Position numbers and translations under genes: made by a program. Below are positions 1 through 11,356 of a stretch of DNA of 64,000 nt, piece by piece. Position 1 is the stretch's first letter; each line of letters begins with the position of its first letter. The notes under the pieces are model-generated. The model ran no database searches, was not told the origin of the DNA, and saw only the letters and a program-made list of their open reading frames with translations. The DNA lies in assembly GCA_035048815.1 (NCBI GenBank), contig JAUCBN010000005.1, forward strand, positions 10,814,517 to 10,878,516, read 5' to 3'. This DNA comes from Abelmoschus esculentus. Lineage: Eukaryota > Streptophyta > Magnoliopsida > Malvales > Malvaceae.

Positions 1-1460
1 CTTCTCGTTGAGTGAATCCTTTAGCAATGAGTCTTGCTTTATATCTTTCAATGTTGACTTTTGAGTCTCTTTTTGTTTTAAAGACCCATTTACATCCGGT
101 GGCTTTTACACCATCAGGCTACGGTACAAGATCCCAAACTTCGTTGCTTTTCATAGAATTCATCTCATCCTTCATAACATCATACCATAATTGTGACTCA
201 TTGCAACTCATGGTACTTGAAAATGACTCAGAGTCATTTTCAGCTCCAACATTATAGTCAGATTCTTGTAAATACACAAAATAATCACTAGAAATTGTTG
301 ATTTTCTTTCTTTAATAGATCTTCTTAATGTTGAACAAACATTCTCTTGTGGATCATGTTGTTCAACTGATTGTTCAATAATTTTTGGAATTTCTTGAAC
401 AACTTGATCTATTGGAGTATTTTCAGCAGCTTGTGGAGCTTCATTGATTGGTTGTTCAACAACCGATTGAGCTTGAAGGGTGTTATATATGATAACCAAC
501 CTCTCACTTGAAGTGGATGGTTGATCTACGAGTATTGAATCCTGAGACAGATCACTCCCACCGATTGAGTCATTCTCAAGAAATTTTGCATTTCTTGATT
601 CCACAATTCTAGTGCTATTAGATGGACAATAGAGTCTGTAACCTTTGGACTTTTCGACATATCCAATGAAATACCCACTAATAATCCTTGGGTCCAGTTT
701 TTTTTCTTGTGGGTTATAAATTCTCACTTCAGACGGGCATCCCCATACGCGTATATGTCGCAAACTTGGTTTCCAACCTTTGAATAACTCAAAAGGTGTC
801 TTTGGGACAACCTTGGTCGAAACCCTATTTAATATATACACAGCCGTCTTGAGAGCATCAACCCATAAAGACTTAGGTAGCTTAGAGCTACTAAGCATAC
901 TTCACACCATATCTATTAAAGTTCGGTTTCTTCTTTCCGTAACACCATTCTGATCAGGCGAGCCTGGCATGGTGTATTGGGCAACTATACCGTTGTCTTG
1001 AAGAAACTTCGCAAATGGACCATGTGCTTGTCCATCTTCAGTGTATCTACCATAATACTCACCACCTCTATCTGTTCTCACAATCTTTATTTGCTTACCG
1101 TATTGTTTCTCTACTTCAGCCTTGAAAACCTTAAAGGCTTCTAATGCTTCACTTTTATGATCAAGCATGTAGAGATAAAATGTATCGTGAGTAATCATCT
1201 ATGAAAGTGATGAAGTATTTCTGACCTTGCACATCCATATCTGGGCAACAAATAACAGAATAGATGATTTCCAATATGGTCGAACTCTTCTTAGCACCTT
1301 TCTTTGACTTGTTAGTCTGCTTACCCTTAATGCAGTCTACACAAGTATCAAAATCAGTAAAATCTAAGGTATTGAGTACCCCATCATTTACTAATCTTTT
1401 AATTCTTTTAATGGAGATATGACCTAATCTCTGATACCATAAAGTAGAGGAATCTTCATT
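1..1460 (-). pseudogene. copia pol remnant: integrase and start of reverse transcriptase
   Basis: Minus-strand reading gives, in order, the HHCC finger end (CVDC near 1330), the integrase core with FIDDYSR near 1200, the second catalytic Asp in RTDRGGE, the PGSPDQNGVTERRNR motif with the catalytic Glu, the 'GYVEKSKGYRLY' C-terminal module, and then the reverse transcriptase start (KWVFKTKRD, YKARLIAKGFTQ) at the left edge. Breaks are visible: a frameshift just after FIDDYSR, a stop between RTLIDMV and SML near 899, and a stop after EVWDLVP near 119. It cannot make a working polyprotein. The RNase H end lies outside the window. Confidence 0.9.
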
Positions 1461-2196
1461 TATAGCACATCACTTAGTACCAGTTTGAATGTGCATAACA
1501 TTATGAGTGCCATTATTTTGTAAATCAATAAAGTAAAGACCATCACATAAAATTCCATTTCCAATAATTTCAGATTTATAAAATAAACTGAAACCAACAT
1601 TCGAGAAATTAAAACAATACCCCAAGGGTACAAGTCTTGAAACAAAAATCAAATTTCTTGAAAAATTGGGAAATATAAAAAGTCTTTTCTAAAATTAAAA
1701 CAAAGTCACTACTAAGCACTAATTCGCAGGTCCCAATAGCTTCTACATGCGATTGTATCTTGTTTCCTGAATAGATGTATCGCTCAGCTCTCACCGGTTC
1801 CTTCAAGTTTTTTAATCCTGTAAGGAATTTGAGACATGGATTGTAGAACAAAATCAATCCATCATGTGTTATAATTAACCTCAACCATATTTGAGTCAAA
1901 GCAAACGAGTAAGATTGATTTACCTTTCCTTTCAAGCCAACCCTTATACTTGACACAGTCCTTCTTCATGTGTCCCTTCTTTTTACAGAAGATTCTATAT
2001 AGGAAGAATCTTCTTCCTATACAGAAGAAACACGTGGACTTTTTCCTGATGTCAGCTTAGGGTTGCATTTTAGCTTTCCCCTTTTGCTTAGCTTGGACTG
2101 AATTCCTTCCTTGAATAACCGTCATTGCATTCTCTCCCATCTCTAATACGAGCCTACCCTCTTCTTATCACACATGGTCAAAAGTTCATCAATAGA
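1461..2196 (-). pseudogene. copia gag C-terminus / protease / gag-pre-integrase remnant
   Basis: A zinc-knuckle remnant reads FCKKKGHMKKDC near 1945-1990, followed by KYKGWLERKGK, typical of the copia nucleocapsid end. Just beyond it a short direct repeat (CAGAAGATTC... and CTATACAGAAG, about 1985-2030) disrupts the knuckle. The following 1460-1950 stretch should hold protease and gag-pre-integrase. Several frames are open only in pieces, and no clear protease DSGA/DTG triad is readable. I call it decayed from its position rather than from clean motifs. Confidence 0.65.
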
Positions 2197-2763
2197 CTAT
2201 TTATCTTTATGTGTGTTATAAGAGATCTTAAATGGCCCATATTGAGGAGGAAGGGTGTTCAATATATAGTGCACCAGGAAAGATTCAGACATTTCAACCT
2301 CAAGTGCTTTAAGTCGAGCTGCCAAATCACGCATCTTATTGATATGTTCACGCACACCTCTCACCTTAGTGAGCCTTAGAGATGTGAACTTCATAATTAA
2401 AGTTTTGGCTAATGACTTTTGAGAAGTCTGAAACTGTTTCTCTATAGCCTTTAATAGCTCTTGGACATTCTCATAATGCTCAATTGAGCCACGAACATCA
2501 GCAGGAACCTTGCTCTTAATGAACATAATGCTTAAGCAATTAGATCGCTCACACTTTTCATATAGAGGAAGATCAGTCTGATTGATGGTGTCACTGATAT
2601 GTGGCTCCGATTTTCTTATGGCATAGTCAATATCCATACACCCTAATTGAAGAAGAATACCTTCCTTCCAGAACTTAAAGTTCTCACTAGTTAATTCAGT
2701 GATATCTACTCTATTATCAGAGATATTCAAGGTAATAATGTTGTAAAATAAATTGACATACAT
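2197..2763 (-). pseudogene. copia gag (UBN2-type) N-terminal region
   Basis: This is an open 188-codon stretch with the copia capsid (UBN2/gag-polypeptide) pattern. 'FKFWKEGILLQLG' lies near residues 30-42, then 'KVPADVRGSIEH' and the helix-rich block ending 'ILNTLPPQYGPFKISYN' near the C-terminus. The capsid packages element RNA in a virus-like particle. The frame is open here but breaks downstream before the zinc knuckle, so the gene is not functional as it stands. The Met at 2763 is followed by about 14 residues unlike the family (MYVNLFYNIITLNIS), and the true start may differ. Confidence 0.85.
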
Positions 2764-3444
2764 GCTTAATATAAATTTGAGGCATAACTTAAGTTATAAT
2801 TTTACAATGTAAATTATAGTAATAATGAATCTAGTGACATAAAAATTGTCTGTGGGCTAAATTTTTAATTCGATTAGATTCATTTGATAGAATATTTTCT
2901 ATCCTTTATAAAAAAATATTAAATTTACTTTTTATAACTCTTGTGGATAATTATAAAAATTTATCTAATAATTTTTACCTTAATGTTAAGAGATTTAATA
3001 TCTAAGCTTTCTGTATGTGATTTTTAACCTTAGTAATTTTATTTAACTAAATATTTTGTGGCTAGTCTTTAACTAAATAAAATTATTTAAATCACTTAGC
3101 TAGAGATTAACCCTAAACTTTATTTAAAGTGTTGCTTTGTTCATTATGCAACGTTTTATGTCTAGTCCTTATGAGATCCTAATTTTATTTAATTAAAGTT
3201 GTTGTGGCTAATTCTCTAATTAAATAAATTATATAGATCTCTAGACATAATATATAGTTCTATTGCTAAAACTTTATGCAATATGTACTAAAGTTTATGT
3301 ACCTAATTTTATGTATATAACTAATTACTGAATAAGTTATAATATTATCTTAATTTAGGTTCATATTATATTTTAATTTCTAAAATTTATTTAAGTAAAA
3401 TAAATTAATAATTTTAGAAATTAATCTTATGAAAATAAAATTTC
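2764..3444. other. AT-rich leader between copia gag and 5' LTR
   Basis: About 680 bp of very AT-rich sequence with no coding signal. It contains loosely repeated blocks around TTTAATTAAAT and 'CTCTAATTAAATAA'. It lies where the 5' untranslated leader of the copia element is expected. I could not find a clean initiator-tRNA primer site (TGGTATCAGAGC) next to the LTR, so the exact LTR/leader border is uncertain. Confidence 0.55.
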
Positions 3445-3950
3445 TGCAACATAATTTTTCTCAAAATTTTAAAATTTAAAGATCAAAATAGCATTTAAAC
3501 AAGCATTAAACAAGCATAAACGCAGCGGAAAATGATCGAAATAAATACCTCCAGCCATTGTCAAAACCTTATGCCAAATGAGATATGGTTGTACCACCAT
3601 TGAGTTCATCGGACCACCATGGTAACACCTCAAACCACCATAAAAATAAAGAACTCGGGTACAAAAAATAATTAGAAACACCAAGATCTCCTAAGCACTC
3701 AAAAAGTCACTAGATGGAATATGTGATTATTGTATTTGATGCTTAGGAACCTTAGGCTCAATTGGTATTTATAGGGGTTCATCCATCATGAACCACTAAC
3801 CAAATAGACAAAAATGCCCTTGAAACTACCCGTCACTATCCCTTAACCGACAGGACATGGGAGTTATACATGAAAACATGCCAAGAACTATATTAATGAA
3901 CGGTGGATTGAAACGTGGTAATGACTCATGTACTGCATTCAATCCTAACA
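3445..3950 (-). repeat. 5' LTR of the left copia element (inner border approximate)
   Basis: The outer end is ...AATCCTAACA at 3950, the inverse of the common copia start TGTTAGGATT. Read on the minus strand, a TATA box (CCTATAAATACC, plus about 3767-3777) lies about 175 nt inside the LTR. A TGCAACATAA at 3445 could be the inner end (minus ...TTATGTTGCA), but there is no second LTR in the window to prove it. Confidence 0.6.
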
Positions 3951-4125
3951 ATTGTATCCCTAGTTCCTTAAGTTACTAAAATGTGCTAAGAACAGCTTAA
4001 CTTGCACCATTTATGGAAAAAACTATCAAACTTGCACAACAGCAATAACAAAATATGGTAAAAGATCAAACATAAACTGAAAAAGAATAAAAAAAATTAT
4101 CCAATACCTGATGAGTTTCAAGTTA

Positions 4126-4274
4126 TCAACCGCTCTTGGAAGCCATAGCTTTTCTGGCAGCTATACCTGTCCTTACAGCCCTTGCATTATCATACTCAAA
4201 CTTCAACACATTTGGTAAATGAGAAGTATCTTTGACATAAAAAGACTCCCAAAGGCACTCTTTTCAATTAAAGG
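4126..4274 (-). pseudogene. LPP-gamma / dolichyl-diphosphatase-like retropseudogene, 3' piece
   Basis: The minus strand encodes the C-terminus of a plant lipid phosphate phosphatase gamma (dolichyl diphosphatase, PAP2 family, ER membrane): YVKDTSHLPNVLKFEYDN, then ARAVRTGIAARKAMASKSG and a stop at 4126-4128. A one-base frame change lies just upstream (IEKSAFGSLF is in another frame). The rest of the gene is on the far side of the Tekay element at 17125-17580. Removing the element and one AAAGG copy joins the two pieces at PLIEKSAFG. The family assignment comes from memory of the plant protein and not from a search. Confidence 0.75.
4270..4274. repeat. target site duplication AAAGG (left)
   Basis: AAAGG directly abuts the LTR at 4275 and is repeated exactly at 17125-17129 after the other LTR. 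This is the 5-bp duplication left by LTR-retrotransposon integration. Confidence 0.95.
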
Positions 4275-6368
4275 TGTAACCCCTAAAATTAACCTAATTA
4301 CTTAGATTACAAGTTAGGGTTTACAAACTGAAATCTTGTATTACAAGTTAGGGTTTTTACAAAAATTAATAAAATATTCAAATAAATTATTAAATAATTA
4401 ATGAATTAAAATAATAATAAAAAAATTAACATTTTAAAAATAGAGTTCAACCCATAAATTTATAAACAATATATATAACAGAACCCGATAAAAGTATAAT
4501 AAGTGTAATACAAAAATTATTATTCAAACATATAAATAGTCTGGAATCCGATAATTGAAAAACATACTATAAACCAGAACTGAAACAGGAACCTCCAAGT
4601 ATCGTACCGAGCCTAGGTTTGAGATCTGAAACAAAAATCTGAGAGGGTGTAAGCTAGGGAGCCTAGTGTGTCTTTAGAACAGATAAACAGAATAACAAAA
4701 CAGAATATGCAGAAAATACAGAGTATGCATGAAATGCACCCATCTCCGAACACCACAGAAGAGTTGGTCCCCAGACCACTCTAACACCATCACACCAACA
4801 GAAGTGGTATCTCGACCCGAAGGTGGAGCCACTGAACAGAAGTGATAAATCACTAACTTCCCCGTACACAGATAATATCCCAGATGCCATGATACATAGA
4901 GATACAAAATCAGAATGCATGCCTAAAGTCTAACAGGAGGCAAGCATGACAGATAACAGAATCAGAAATGATATAACAGAATGATTCATGATCATACGGT
5001 TACAGAATTCGAATATATAGAATAATAGATTTATAGGATGAACAGGAGAGAACACACCTGTATCAGAAGACTTAACGACGACCCTGACGTCTACTGGACT
5101 CGGCTCTACCACTAGGCTGAGCAGGAGTAGAGTCTACAATTAAAAGAACATATTAGACATCCTACTATGCCACATTACCGAAAAAATAAACTAAACAGAA
5201 ATTAACCGTTACTCACGTGAAGGTCCCGAATGTGGATGTATCAGACCTCGTACAGGAGGAGGAGGAGGTAACTGCTCGGGGTCGAAATCCTCGTCACCTG
5301 AAGCAAACAGAAATTGATTCAAAACCATTTACAGATAATTTCCAGATAACTTATCGAACTTAAAACCCCCAAAAACGATATTTTGGGTTCGAATTTCAAA
5401 AAATGGACAGCGCCATTGGATTCAGGACATCGAAAAACATAAAGTAGGCTTGGGTCAAAAAAGTCAACTGCTGACGTCAGTAGATGACGTCATTAGTCAA
5501 CGCTGACGTCAGCAAATGATGTTAGCTGGGTCGAAAAACGGGTCAGAGATCGGGTCGGGTCGGGCGGTTGGGTCGGGTCTGGGTTCGGGTCGGTTCTGGA
5601 CTGATCGGTCTGGGCCGGTTCTCTTGGGTCCGGTTCGCCCTGTTTGGTTCCCAGGAAAATCTGGAAAATTTCCAGGATTTTCCCGGTTACCAAACAACCC
5701 ATTTTTCGGCCTAAACACCCCCTATTCGATTCGATTTTAACTCTAATTCGATTCAAAACACTTCTCAACATATTCCCATACTAAAACCAAATTAAAAACA
5801 CCTTTTAACGTAAGATTTGAATCAACCGAAACAAACAAAAAATAAACTTCCTTCCTCTTTAACCTTTCCCCGAACTGAAACAGAACCAAAGCCCACTCCC
5901 AAGAACAAAACCGATTCTAACAATACCATACGAAACCAATAAACCAATACCCTTAACTCAAAATAGTTTTAAAATAGAACGAACCAAAATCAAAGTTTCA
6001 TACCTCAACTTTGAACCAAGGAAGAGACACCAATGAGAACAATTCAATGATGGTAGAAACAGAGAGAAGGTAGCAGATTAACAATTCGAAATCCCCTCAA
6101 CTGAAGCAAATTTTTCGGACATTTATGGAGAAATTATTCTCCATTAATCAAAATCAGAAAATGGGGGAAGAAGACGTTTCACAACAAAAATGGTATAATT
6201 ACCATTCAGAGGCTTGATATTTTTGAATTTTCTCATTTTGACCATTAACTTTTATTTATTTTCATTTTAGTCCTTAATTTTAGAATTTTAAATCCCAATT
6301 ACTAAGGTTCAATTAGGGATTTTGACTTCTAATTTGGGGATTTTGACTCTTAAAATCAGGTTATTACA
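4275..6368 (-). repeat. 3' LTR of the Tekay element
   Basis: It matches 15017-17124 along its whole length. It contains three TGACGTCA palindromes (about 5470-5520) followed by a GGGTCGGGT-rich stretch (about 5545-5600). A fourth palindrome present in the other LTR is decayed here to ATGATGTTA. Short open frames here (for example 5493-5771) are chance frames in GC-rich LTR sequence. Confidence 0.95.
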
Positions 6369-6369
6369 A

Positions 6370-6383
6370 CTCTCCCCCCCTTA
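6370..6383 (-). other. polypurine tract of the Tekay element
   Basis: The plus strand reads CTCTCCCCCCCTTA, that is a G-rich purine tract on the minus strand, directly before the 3' LTR and 16 nt after the pol stop codon. It is the usual primer for plus-strand DNA synthesis. Confidence 0.85.
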
Positions 6384-6398
6384 CAGAAAATTTCATCC

Positions 6399-6998
6399 TC
6401 AAAATTTACCTAGATCAAAGAGATGCGGATACCGGGCTTTGATGACAGACTTGGGCTCCCACGTAGCCTCATCTAGACCTCGATTACGCTAGAGAACCTT
6501 AACTATCTTAATGGTTTTCCTCTGAAGAACTCTCTGGTCCTGAGCAATGATCTCAACGGGCTCCTCCTCATAACACAGATCAGGCCGAATCTCGAAATCC
6601 TCCACAGACAGAACATGAGACGGATCTGCTCGATAACGTCTCAGTACAGAAACGTGGAACACATCATGGATTCGTTTGAGTTTAGGTGGTAACTCAAGCT
6701 GATAAGCTACAGGTCCGATACGTCCGATAATCCAATAGGGTCCAATATATCTAGGACTGAGCTTGCCCTTACGGCCAAATCGTAGTACCTTCCTCCACGG
6801 AGATACTTTCAGGAAGACCTCGTCACCAACATCAAACTCAAGATCTTTACACCTCAGATTAGCGTAAGATTTCTGTCTATCAAAAGCGGCTTTGAGCCGA
6901 TCCCGAATCAATCTGATAGTCTCCTCAGCCTCATGTACAATATCTGGACCTAGTAAACGGTGCTTAGTGAGCTTAGTCCAACCAATCGGGGTGTAACA
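6399..6998 (-). pseudogene. Tekay pol C-terminus: integrase tail and chromodomain
   Basis: The minus strand continues integrase after the 3.66 kb insertion: TPIGWTKLTKHRLLGPD, then 'DRQKSYANLRCKDLEFDVGD' and 'VFLKVSPWRKVLRFGRKGKL', 'YIGPYWIIGRIGPVAYQLEL', 'HDVFHVSVLRRY', then a chromodomain (PVEIIAQDQRVLQRKTI, ATWEPKSVIKARYPHLF) and a stop at 6399-6401. Within the chromodomain, VLWRN reads VL-stop-RN near 6490, explained by one TGG-to-TAG change. Chromodomains of this group are thought to direct integration to heterochromatin. Confidence 0.9.
6959..6998. repeat. 40-bp flanking duplication (left copy)
   Basis: These 40 bases repeat at 10660-10699 with three differences (two C-to-T at CAG sites and one G-to-A). 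Both copies encode the same pol residues (TPIGWTELTEH or close), so they are host sequence present on both sides of the insertion. Confidence 0.9.
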
Positions 6999-8555
6999 TC
7001 ATGTTTTTGAGGTTATTAGTTTAGACTTAGTTCGGAGAATTCGATTCAGGTCGAATCGGATTCTCCGGTTCATTAATTCTGGGAAAGATAAAATAAGGAT
7101 ATTTTTAATTAAGAAAAATAATAGTTTTGGAATATGGTTTGAAATATTAGAAATATGTTTCAAAACTAAAATAAAATAATTTGGATTTTATAATGATTTT
7201 TAATTATGCTTAATTATGCATAAGTGACCAATTTGTAATTTTTGGAAAATTGGGGGACTTAATTTGGAATTTTCGGAAATTTCATGTTTTAGTGACTAAA
7301 TTGAAAAGCAAGATAAACTTAGAATCCTTAGAGGGCCATAAACCCATTTCTAATTTTTAAAGATGATTTATTCACCAAAATGTATTTTTAATTACTTTAA
7401 TTAGATTTTTAATCATTTTCTCTCAAAACCACTTTTCTCTCATTTTCTCTCATCTTTTTCTCTCATTTTCTCTCCACTTTCTTTTCATCTTTTCTCTTCA
7501 ATTCCTTGTTGATTTTTGCATCTTTTTCAACAAAGATTACATCATTTGCATCATCTTTCCATCCTTTACAAAATCTAAGCATCAATTTTATCAAATCAAC
7601 ATCAAATTGCAAGGAATCAAGAAGAGGAAATTACATCTTTTTGGTGAATAGATCTTGAAGGTAATTTTCTGGATTTTTATTCTTTTCTAAGGTTCTTTAT
7701 TGAAATTCCCAAGTATTAGCTTGCTAATCTTTTAATAAAAACTTGATTCTATGTTTTTAATGTTAGATCTAGTGATTTTGTGAAATCTATTTGGATCTCA
7801 TTTAATGCTGGAATTAGATGGATTCAATTGTGTTTTTATGTTAATTAAATGATTAATTGAGTCATGATTTGATAGCACATTAATTTAATCTCGGAATAAT
7901 GCAATCGGTGTAGTTTTAAGGTGCTTTTCGGTTGTTTTATGGGCTGTTTTAGATGCTTTAATGTTGCTGGAGATATAAGGATGGTTTGGATGTGTTTTTG
8001 GATCATAATTGAAGTGGATTAGATGTTATATTCGTTAGGTTTTGGGCTGGTGTTGTTCGGATGCGTTTCGGCTTAGTTTACGGTCTTTCCGGCTTAGTTT
8101 TCGGTAGTTTAACGGTGATCGGATATGGTTGTTGGTTTGAGCATGTTATGATGTGAGAATGCTCTGTTTTTAATGTTGTAGAAGAGGTACAAGAAGGTGC
8201 TTGAGTGCTGGTGCGTTGGCGCGATCATTGGATAGCGGCGAAAGCTCGTTTCGCTTGTTGGTGAGTGATTATGGATTTTAAAGCGAATCGCGTTTGGTAC
8301 GGTTCTGTTTTGGGGACTATAGAAGAGTGTGAAAACCTTCCATAGTTCAAGAGTAAGTAAAGTATATGTTTTTGATAAACCGATATGAGTTTTGGGTACA
8401 TTCGACAAAGGCATTATGTTGATAATGCAATGAGATTTATGGAAATACATGAGCATGATTTGAATTGGTGCATACATAAGAGATACTTGCTGAAACGCAT
8501 AGCTTATTTAACATCCATGATTATGAAAAATAATGAGAAATGATTTGAAGTACAA

Positions 8556-8765
8556 TATGGTTATTTGCCTTATATATAATGGTGCCTTTGGGCATAGCTT
8601 TTGGTTCATTTGTTGAACAATTTATGCATGCATTATGAGCAGCAAGTTATATGATTTGAAATATAATATGGTTAATTGCCTTATAAATGATGGTGCCTTT
8701 GGGCATGGCTTTTGGTTCATTTGTTGAACATATTATGCATGCATTATGAACAGCAAGTTATCATG
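8556..8765. repeat. tandem duplication, about 105-bp unit, two copies
   Basis: The block starting AATATGGTTA, with GGTGCCTTTGGGCAT, TTTTGGTTCATTTGTTGAAC and ATGCATGCATTATG, occurs twice in a row with few differences. It lies inside the 3.66 kb insertion. Confidence 0.85.
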
Positions 8766-8879
8766 CACATTTGATTATGATATTGGCTTAGTGACACTAA
8801 CTTTAGATTCGAATACGAATGACATGTCATTAGGATTGTCTTAAGTGCACTATAATCAAAACTGAGAATACAAGATATT

Positions 8880-9200
8880 GCCTACACGTAACAAGGGTGA
8901 CTTTGTGTCTAACCGTGCGTGGTAGAGCCGCCTACACGTAACAAGGGTGACTATGTGTCTGATCGTGCGTAGTAGTGCTAATGGTGACTTAGTGTCATGT
9001 CAATGGTGACTTCGTGTCATGTCAATGGTGACTTTGTGTCATATCAATGGTTACTTTGTGTCATGTCAATGGTGACTTCGTGTCATGTTAATGGTGACTT
9101 CGTGTCATGTCAATGGTGACTTTGTGTCATATCAATGGTTACTTTGTGTCATGTCAATGGTGACTTCGTGTCATGTTAATGGTGACTTCGTGTCATGACG
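8880..9200. repeat. tandem repeats: 49-bp unit x2 then about 21-bp unit x10
   Basis: GCCTACACGTAACAAGGGTG followed by ACT(T/A)TGTGTCT occurs twice at 8881-8980. Then AATGGTGACTTCGTGTCATG and close variants repeat about ten times, with a higher-order pattern (the 'ATATCAATGGTTAC' variant recurs at about 9042 and 9129). No spacers, so not a CRISPR array. Confidence 0.9.
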
Positions 9201-9904
9201 AGACAATGGTCTCATGGATCCTTGTATTCGGTGAGCTCAAGGTTCACATTAAAGTGGTCACTAGAAAGCCAATATACATACATGAATTTGAGAAGAAGAT
9301 TATGCATCATTTATAAATTGTTTTGACAAGGTTATGTAAACTCAAGGATGCATATGGTTTAAAGATTATGAGCATGAGATGTTAGCATGCATGATTTAAC
9401 AATGTATTACAACTTATGGTTTTATCATGGTTTTAAATAGATGCATTGATGATTTGTGTAGAGCTTCCTCACTAAGCATGTTTGCTTAAGCTCTCTTTTC
9501 ATCCATGCAGAGAAATAAAGACACTTGGAGCTTCGTTCGAGGCAAGGAAACCAAGGGGAAAAATCACTTTGAATTTGGTATGTTTTTGGCAAACAAATTG
9601 GGCAAGGCAATATGTAACCCAACCTATGTGAGGAGTGTGTACTTAGGCTTTGGTTTATGTTATAATAAGACCATTATTGTTCGATTGTTAATTGTTGAAC
9701 TTTGGAATTGTTTGGATTGTTAAAGCATGTACTAGCATAATTGATATGTTGTTAATCATTTCCTAGGGAGCATGCCTATAGCTTGATTGATGTCTATATC
9801 GTTGTTGATTATGTGCCATATGTTACTAAATATGCCTAGGATTTGATGCATTTAGTGAATCTAGTTAATGGTTGAGTATTGAGTAATTGGTATGTACTTA
9901 GTGT

Positions 9905-10130
9905 AACGAAACTTTTGGTTCTAGACCCAAAGTTTCAAAACCTTTGGGTGAAGGTTCCGAAGCCTTTGTCAAATAGTTTCGAAACCTTCACAAGGTTTCG
10001 AAACCTTGCGGGCAGTTTCAATTCTGGATAGCTACTGGACGCGAAAAATTTCGAAACTTTCTAGGAAAGTTTCAAAACCTTTTACAAAAAGTTTCGAAAC
10101 CTTTGGAAAGGTTTTGAAACCTTTGATCAC
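9905..10130. repeat. field of GTTTCGAAACC-type palindromes
   Basis: About ten variants of the near-palindrome (A)GGTTTCGAAACCT(T) or AAGTTTC(G/A)AAACC occur in about 220 bp, on alternating arms. The region could fold into many small hairpins. It is part of the 3.66 kb insertion. Confidence 0.85.
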
Positions 10131-10659
10131 CAAGAATTGAAAGTTGCTAGAAATTACATTTTAGTCCCAGATATCTTCCTTTGTTCGATTAAGGTACTCA
10201 CCAATGTTATTTTGAGCTGAAATTTTGCATGCACGCATAAAGTTGATTTAATTTCAAGATAGTTAACCTAATTTAGATGAAGTCCTTATATTTTTGAAGA
10301 TTTACATTTTGGTCCCTAAATTAGGGGAACATGCAATTGATGATGTTAGGATGACCCGTTTGAGTTGAAATTTGCTGTGGAGAATGCTTGAGTGTTTAAT
10401 TGAACATTGATGGAAAGAATTTCTACTTTACTAATTGAATTTAAAAGTTTTACGTTTTAGTCCTTAATCTATGTTAGTGTTTAATCGGATGTTTGTTTTT
10501 AATTAATGTGGTACCAATAATGCTTTGAATGAGACCTTGACACATAGGAATAAGATTTCGCATCTAGGCAAGATAAAATATAAAAAAGTAACAGTTTTAG
10601 GGTTGTTTATCGAATCGAACCTTCGTGGGTTTAGTTTGATATTCCCCGTGTAACCCGTT

Positions 10660-10699
10660 GGTGCTCAGTGAGCTCAGTCCAACCAATCGGGGTGTGACA
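10660..10699. repeat. 40-bp flanking duplication (right copy)
   Basis: Partner of 6959-6998. This copy is continuous with upstream integrase codons (YEALYGRKCHTPIGWTELTEH), so it is the less altered host copy. Confidence 0.9.
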
Positions 10700-11356
10700 C
10701 TTACGCCCGTACAGAGCCTCATATGGTGTCATCTTAATACTGGCCTGATAGCTGTTGTTGTATGCGAACTCTGTCAAAGATAGGAAATCCTCCCAGCTAC
10801 CTCTGAAATCCAAAATACATCCTCTCAACATGTCCTCGAGGATCTGAATCACCCGTTCAGACTGACCATCGGTCTAAGGGTGATAAGCAGTGCTGAAGTT
10901 CAGACGAGTACCCAGAGCAATATGCAAAGATCCCCAGAACTTAGACGTAAATCTCGGATATCGATCGGATATAATAGACAGAGGTACTCCATGTAGCCGG
11001 ACAATCTCGGAGATATATAACCGGGCCAACCTACTCAGAGGGTAAGTGGTCTTAACCGGAATGAAATAAGCAGATTTGGTCAAACGATCAACGATGACCC
11101 AGACAGAATCTTTCTTTGACGGCGTCAAAGGCAACCCACTGACAAAATCCATGGTCACATGTTCCCATTTCCACTGAGGAATCTCAATGTGCTGAAGAAG
11201 TCCAGATGGTCGCTGATGCTCTGCTTTGACTTTCTGGAAAGTCAAGCACTTGGATACAAAATTGACCACGTCTCGCTTGAGACCTTTCCACCAGTACTTT
11301 TCTCGGAGATTCTTATACATTTTGTCACCTCCAGTGCATAGAGTACGGACTATCAT
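10660..11356 (-). pseudogene. Tekay integrase core
   Basis: The minus strand gives the zinc finger end (YKNLREKYWW, then CLTFQKVKAEHQRPSG), the core with 'HVTMDFVSGLPLT' (first Asp), 'IISDRYPRFTSKFW' (second Asp), and TDGQSERVIQ (Glu). Next comes 'RGSWEDFLSLTEFAYNNSYQ' and the break at the 3.66 kb insertion. A stop (CAG to TAG) splits AYHP and TDGQ near 10875. A frame change near 11330 separates the HDSPYSMH part of the finger from GGDKMYK. Integrase inserts the element cDNA into chromosomes. This copy cannot. Confidence 0.92.

Larger units (their letters stand above)
1..3950 (-). mobile_element. Ty1/copia retrotransposon, 3' part beyond left edge
   Basis: In element order (right to left) there is a 5' LTR, an AT-rich leader, gag, a gag-pre-integrase region, integrase, and the first residues of reverse transcriptase, which run off the window. 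Integrase before reverse transcriptase defines copia. The LTR outer end reads TGTTAGGATT on the minus strand (plus ...AATCCTAACA at 3950). The reading frame is broken by stops near 119, near 899 and 1200, and by frame changes. The target duplication cannot be checked because the other LTR lies outside the window. The element sits just downstream of the LPP-gamma pseudogene. Confidence 0.9.
6999..10659. mobile_element. 3.66 kb insertion in Tekay integrase, probably LTR-derived
   Basis: It interrupts the Tekay integrase between TELTEH and RLLGPD. No pol or gag is readable. The left part (7380-7640) looks like a transcribed leader on the plus strand: a long CTCTCATTTT pyrimidine run followed by GAAGGTAATTTT, which looks like a splice donor. 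It then carries three kinds of tandem repeat. The start TGTAACATC overlaps the left 40-bp duplication, and the right end near CCCCGTGTAACCC resembles a plant LTR end, so a long solo LTR is the best guess. The 40-bp flanks are far longer than a normal 5-bp target duplication. Confidence 0.6.

Noticed and set aside
5493..5771. Open frames on both strands in the GC-rich part of the Tekay LTR
   Set aside because: Simple GGGTCGG repeats give Pro/Arg/Gly-rich peptides by chance, and the region is inside an LTR.
8880..9200. Regular short repeats resembling a CRISPR array
   Set aside because: Units are head to tail without unique spacers, and this is a plant nuclear genome.
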